Shown here: positions 59,701-64,000 of the stretch, in pieces | How the letters are laid out: each line of letters opens with the position of its first letter | Numbering within the stretch: position 1 is the first letter of the stretch | From: Brienomyrus brachyistius | Lineage: Eukaryota; Chordata; Actinopteri; Osteoglossiformes; Mormyridae | Assembly: GCF_023856365.1 (NCBI RefSeq) | Contig: NC_064554.1 | Coordinates: forward strand, 2,471,001-2,535,000 | Length of the DNA: 64,000 nt | Reading direction: 5' to 3' | Position numbers and translations under genes: made by a program | The notes under the pieces: model-generated | What the model saw: the letters and a program-made list of their open reading frames with translations, nothing else | Told to the model about the DNA's origin: nothing | Database searches by the model: none

Positions 59701-61018
59701 CACCCAGAGACCTGTGGCCACCAGCAGGACCCTGATGGGCAGGGAAGAATGTCCATATTATGAACAAACAGGGCAGACACTCACAGTAGGGTCTGGGCAC
59801 AAGGCAAGGTTGGCAGTCCATCACAGGGTACACACACACTCACAGGGCAATTTAGAGGCTGATATGCATTGCCACCTGTTTTTGGAAAGTGAGAGGATGC
59901 ACCTTGGGAAAAGCCAAGAACACGCAAACTCCACATACTCAGAGTGGGGGACAAGTATCAATCCCATAATTCTTTAGGTGTGAGAGTGCAGTGCCAAAAT
60001 AAAGCCAGAAAAAATATGGTGGGGGGGGGGGGGGTGTAAGGACAATTCCAAGTGACCTATAAAATTTAGATTGGGGGGGGGTGCAAAATCTTTAGTGGCA
60101 GCACTGCATTTAAGTTGTTTATATGTATAGAGACCAATTCCCAGAAGATAAAGGTGAACAGAAGATACCTGCATGAATATTCCAGGCCGTTCTGGTCTAT
60201 TAGCGTATAGCTCCGCCCTCCCTGGTCGCTGTCTTCAGAGGCCCGAATTTTTCCTATGTCCACTCCGTACTGGACCTTAAGGTCCAGCTCCTTGGCAAAC
60301 AAGGAAAGATAGCGAGGAACGTCGTCCGCGTCTGGGTACAGCTGCTTGCTGACTCGCTGGAACAGCAGGTCCGGCCGATGGCTCAGCAGTGAGTTCCAGT
60401 CGTGCCGGAGGTTGAACTCACGGTTCCATCTCCCCGTGTAGATCTTGTTAATGCTGATGAGCTTCCGGTGTCTAGGGTATCTGCCAAAGAGGAAGATAAG
60501 CAGAGACAGATCGTGGATGCAGGGATTCTCTCAAAGGATGTTCTCGTTTTTATTTTAAATGGTGAATAGGGATGAGCAACTAGGGATCCTTTATACGTTG
60601 AAATCATTCTATCGCAGTTTAACTAACGCTGGGTGCTGACGTAGCCGCCCCCTGCTATGTCACAGTGTCACATATGGGTTAAATGCCGAGGACACATTTC
60701 GTTGTTGTGCACTGTATGCTGTGGTGTGCCAACAATGATCACTGATCACCAAATTCTAATTCTAACAAGACGCTAAACCATGTGGCAAGAAACTCACATG
60801 TTGAAAAAACTCCCAGGGGCAGAATTCCTCTCTAGAATGATGTAATCCCGTTGGCTGTGCGATAGGAAGTAGCCAATCTGTAGACCTGCAGGTCCGGCCC
60901 CCAGCACGCAGTAGTCATGGCGACAGGTGCTGTTGGAGCTGGGATGCTCATCACGGAGACAGTGGCCCAAGGCAAGCAGGAGGGTGAGGGTGAGGGTGGG
61001 CAGGGAAGAGGGAAGCAT
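56798..61018 (-). CDS. foxred2: FOXRED2 (ERFAD), ER flavoprotein, complete coding region
   Basis: FOXRED2 is an FAD-dependent, luminal ER protein acting in ER-associated degradation with SEL1L, OS9 and ERdj5. Coding exons: 60798-61018, 60169-60480, 59480-59731, 59023-59355, 58421-58587, 58089-58254, 57686-57912, 57147-57317, 56798-57030; total 693 aa plus stop, phases consistent. The start at 61018 follows a good acceptor at 61024 and opens a signal peptide ([12 protein letters not shown]). The FAD-binding GAGPAG is at about 40-45, and a second nucleotide-binding block GKGNSAFE at about 222-229. Later conserved blocks are [37 protein letters not shown] and YLEEFP. A lysine-rich insert ([17 protein letters not shown]) lies in exon 4. 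The C-terminus is NFDL, not the KEEL of mammals. An in-frame ATG at 61039 would lie in the intron side of the acceptor and is disfavoured. Confidence 0.96.
57382..57520 (+). mobile_element. tRNA-derived SINE in FOXRED2 intron 7
   Basis: GTGGTGGCTTAATGGTTAGG (A-box part) and GATTGCTGGTTCGAGTCCCC (B box), then a tail with GTGTGTCAACAATGATCAC. It is antisense to FOXRED2. A MITE-like fragment (AAGTTCAGGTCCAAAAAGTA) follows it at about 57530. Confidence 0.8.
58843..58868. repeat. (TG)n microsatellite
   Basis: About 13 TG dinucleotides in FOXRED2 intron 4. Confidence 0.95.
59795..59955 (+). mobile_element. dispersed fish repeat, third copy
   Basis: CAGTCCATCACAGGGTACAC, CAGGGCAATTTAGAG and CACGCAAACTCCACATACTC place it in the family of 32345-32690. 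It lies in FOXRED2 intron 2. Confidence 0.6.
60620..60770 (+). mobile_element. SINE tail in FOXRED2 intron 1
   Basis: It has the tail module only: GTGTCACATATGGGTTAAAT, GCCGAGGACACATTTCG, TTGTTGTGCACTGTATGC and GTGCCAACAATGATCAC, shared with the SINE at 34125-34365. The tRNA-like head is missing. Confidence 0.7.
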
Positions 61019-61411
61019 GAGCACTAGGAAAACGGACATAAAAAATCGTTTGAAAAGAGTACGGATAACAGAATGCAAAATCGTCTAGACTTAGGAATAC
61101 AGTTAAAACCCATACTTTACTTAAAAACAGAGAGAAAATAAAGCAGGGCAAACGTTTATGTTGTTATTACTATAAAGACGACTCGGAATATAACTATGCG
61201 ACGTAAAATTGTTTCGATCACATGCAATGCAGGAAAAAAGAAACAGTAGGCCCGGCTTGTTCTGTATCCTCGTGCTGGATTTCCGACACATGCTCTTCTT
61301 AAGGACTCGCATTCCGGCAAACCTGCTGCCGTGTCCATACAGCGGCTCGTAGCTCGCCGCAAAAGCCTGGTAACGCCGAGAGGGGAAAGACATCAACATG
61401 GAGCGTCTTAC

Positions 61412-61560
61412 CTCTCGGAGCACGGACCGCTTCACCTTAGCATCGAGCAAAACGCATCCGCGCCAACATCAGCATGCAGTCGGACAGCGGCTCGCTACGC
61501 GGATGCGAACATATTTCCAGCAGCATTCCAGTCTTCCAGGAATCACTGCCGTCGCCTTCG
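61412..61560 (-). promoter_or_regulatory. probable FOXRED2 untranslated first exon and promoter
   Basis: A good donor (GAGAG/GTAAGAC) ends an exon at 61412, matching the acceptor at 61024 that precedes the start codon. The exon holds a short upstream reading frame (MLMLARMRFARC then stop). The surroundings (61340-61560) are CpG-rich without a TATA box. The transcription start is not determined. Confidence 0.45.
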
Positions 61561-62392
61561 GTCAATGAGGAAGCAGAGATGGATGAAAGGGGCGTGGCCA
61601 AATAAAGCCCCCCCCCCCCCCCCCCCGAAAAAAAACTTACTTCCACTGCGTTTTAAATACCATGAAGAAACTGATTTTATCGTAACATTCTAAAGAAATC
61701 TATTGAAATTTAACGACCTTGCGCGGATTTCAGTCAGCAAACTGAACGTCTGGCGTTCAGTAATGAATAGCGCGAGACTTCCTTGAACTCTTATCGCTAT
61801 TCATGGTACATAGCTGTATAATAAATTGAGTTACTAGTTACCGGCTCTCTATCGATGCGTTGTAGCTGCCATGTATTGTAATTTCCAAATGCACCTAGCA
61901 GTTATAGCCATGGAACCACTGATTTTCGGCTAAAATGTCAATGATGCGTGAATATACGAACGATCAGGGTAGGTGTTTCTCAACGGGAGGACTGTGTCGG
62001 TGGGGGGGGGGGGAAATGACAACTGGAAGCGCCAGAATGAACGGGAAAAAAAAAACAAATCACTCTTTGCATTACCATATTTTTATTTAGACATTTTAAT
62101 ACCATAAACAGCACAGCAACTTTATAATCAGATTCAATTTTTTTTTCAGTGTAACAAAGGGTGGGGGGGGGGGTGGGAGCAGTTAAGAGAACAAAAAAAG
62201 GAGGGGAAAAAAAGACTATACAGCCTAAGGGTACGAACTGGCAATGCCCACCAGCTCATCTGTGGTGACAACATAAGGAGATTTTCCTGCAAACTGTTCA
62301 GGTGTTTTGAAAGACACCTAAAGAGGAGCCATAAGGGCTTCATGGCCCCGCCCCCTCTCCGTGCAGCCTCCAGCGACAGCGAGACTCTCCCA
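61561..62392. other. MCM5-FOXRED2 spacer
   Basis: It contains a C19 run at 61608-61626, a G-run near 61998-62011 and a second G-rich tract near 62162-62177. No coding exon was seen; the part near 62392 should be MCM5 3' UTR. Confidence 0.5.
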
Positions 62393-64000
62393 CTACTTGA
62401 CTCTGTATAGCACCTTCCTCTGCAGGCGATGCTGAAGCTCACCCCTCCTCATCATCAGCTGCAGGACCTTGTAGATAGCCTGCTCCGGGTACTTCTGCGG
62501 AGCGGGAAGACAGTGATCCGTCAAGAAGGACCCAAGGAGACAGTATCCGTTAGGCAGTTATTGCCTTTTTGTGGGTCGGGGGACAACTTTAGTCAACAAA
62601 ATATTAAGCAACCAGCAAGATGTCAAAGGAATCCATATCCTGCGGAGGCGGCTTGGTGTGAGGGTAATCCCCAACACAGCCATCAGGTCACAGCGTGGCA
62701 CTAGGGACGAACCTGCTTGGTGAAATCCTGGATGATACTGTGCTCGGACACCTGCGAGCCAATGGCGAAGCGGCGCTTCAACTGCTTCTCGATGCGCGAG
62801 ATCATCTCCTGGTCCTCCTGTGTCGTGAAGCCCTCAACACCTACAAAGCAGTTGAGAACTATTAGTTTGAGGGGCAGTAACACACACGCATACCACACAC
62901 ACACCACACACACCACACACCTGAGAGGCTGCCTGACAGAGCAGCGTCCAGTGTTGACACCTGGAACAGACGCAGTGCCTCGTCCACCTCTCCTTCCCCA
63001 GCTACAGCCTGCAGCTTCATCTTCGCCAGCGACTCTGCGATCCTTACGACAGCCTCCAGCTGCCTGTGTGGGAGACAAGGGAGCAAACATGTAGCTGTCC
63101 CAGGTAACGAGACCTGACTAACAAACCAAGAAGCTCACAAGCCTGTAATACAAGTCGGATAACTTGGCAGATTTAAATGCGCTTTTTGCTGGAAGATCTT
63201 CCATCGAATTAGTACTGTGTAATTCACATTTTGACACGAACGGCAGGCCTGATTTAGTGATTATTAAAAAAATGTAACTTCTAGCCTCATACATGCAAAT
63301 ATCAATCACTCGTAGAAATTTTGTGGGTTGTGAATACTGACCATATATAGCAACGTCACGCAGTCCCAGACCACATGCCATAGTGCCCGAATAACCAGTA
63401 TCCACAAGCACTGAGCGCTACTCACCTGACGGTGATGGGAATGGACGCCCGTTTGTCGCTCTCTCGCTCGTGCTCCCTCGCACCGCTCCTCATCACCACG
63501 TACCTGTTCTTCAGCTTCTCAGCGGCCGCCGCAGACAGGCGGGGGCCGCATTTCCTGCAACGCCGGCAACCACACAGAATGAGAGTAAACGGCCAGTCCT
63601 TAGCACTCTTAAAAACTTTAACTGTCCCTTTAAGAACAAAATGGCTGCCCCCCACCAAGCACTGTTACTTGTTCAGAACAGTACTTACGCTCTGGCATAT
63701 GCGATGTACTTCTTCAGCGTGGCCAGTGAGATCTCCCCCTCCATGCCCTCCGTCTGGGTCTGAGCGCTCAAGTGAACATTCATCACATGACGGGCCAGGT
63801 TCTGATGAGAAGGTGGGGAGGTGTTATAACACGACTGGCCACCAGAGGGAGCAGGTGAACCTCTGCCAACAGCCACTGACCATGTCCCTCTGCTGGTCGT
63901 GCTGGTCCTTGACAATGAAGATCATGTCGAAACGGGACAAGATGGTGGGCATGAAGTCGATGTTGTCCTCCCCCTTGGTGTCGTCCCAGCGGCCAAAGAC
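62393..64000 (-). CDS. mcm5: MCM5, replicative helicase subunit, C-terminal part
   Basis: MCM5 is one of six subunits of the MCM2-7 helicase that unwinds DNA at replication forks. Six exons are seen: 63881-64000 (runs off the window), 63689-63801, 63426-63554, 62921-63063, 62713-62840, 62393-62494. The first encodes the end of the AAA+ core, with [12 protein letters not shown] containing the SRF arginine finger. Next are [35 protein letters not shown] (sensor 2 region) and [12 protein letters not shown]. The C-terminal winged-helix part includes [10 protein letters not shown] and [10 protein letters not shown], ending YRVK. All phases agree and about 225 C-terminal residues are present. The donor of the 62921 exon abuts a CA-type repeat, and the donor after 62713 is a weak GTTCGT. 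Confidence 0.97.

Noticed and set aside
61019..61078. FOXRED2 start at ATG 61039 or 61078
   Set aside because: A strong acceptor at 61024 places these ATGs in the preceding intron, and the ATG at 61018 gives a normal signal peptide.

Overview
This is vertebrate nuclear DNA, most likely from a ray-finned (teleost-grade) fish. The genes are split by GT-AG introns, exon products match vertebrate families end to end, and intergenic DNA is full of fish-type repeats (CR1 LINEs, Tc1, TTAA-flanked MITEs, hAT MITEs, tRNA-derived SINEs). All five recognised protein-coding genes lie on the minus strand.

Layout. 1-589: the first two coding exons of an ArfGAP gene, ADAP2 by content and linkage (the gene continues off the left edge). 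3872-12233: complete SUZ12 (Polycomb PRC2 core subunit), 16 coding exons, 701 codons, all phases consistent. 12.3-16.8 kb: SUZ12 upstream DNA with an E2F-type site, a CR1 fragment and a SINE. 16774-24146: a 7.4 kb foldback mobile element with about 1.5 kb inverted arms, an ACGG target duplication, arrays of a 166-bp hairpin repeat and a PHD-finger exon inside. 24764-24835: tRNA-Thr(CGT). 24.8-45.7 kb: gene-poor, with a 2.3 kb LTR element carrying a proline-rich ORF (34402-36715), hAT MITEs and several SINE or dispersed repeats. 45675-48757: a nearly full-length CR1-type LINE. 49202-50401: a decayed Tc1 transposon next to an L1-like remnant. 52909-55851: complete ANKRD54 (8 exons, 310 aa). 56798-61018: complete FOXRED2 coding region (9 exons, 693 aa). 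62393-64000: the C-terminal six exons of MCM5, running off the right edge.

The host genes do not form one pathway: SUZ12 is chromatin repression, ADAP2 Arf6/phosphoinositide signalling, ANKRD54 an ankyrin adaptor, FOXRED2 an ER flavoprotein in ER-associated degradation, and MCM5 the replicative helicase. SUZ12/ADAP2 lie on human 17q11.2 and MCM5/FOXRED2/ANKRD54 on human chromosome 22, so the window spans a junction between two human synteny groups, filled by about 40 kb of transposon-rich DNA.

The most unusual object is the 7.4 kb foldback element. Its 5'-TGTTA...TAACA-3' ends and 4-bp duplication resemble Ginger-type (integrase-like) DNA transposons. The 18-nt motif at its two ends is repeated as paired hairpin arms in every unit of two long internal arrays. 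Exon limits were assigned by hand from splice sites and reading phase; no search or alignment tool was used.
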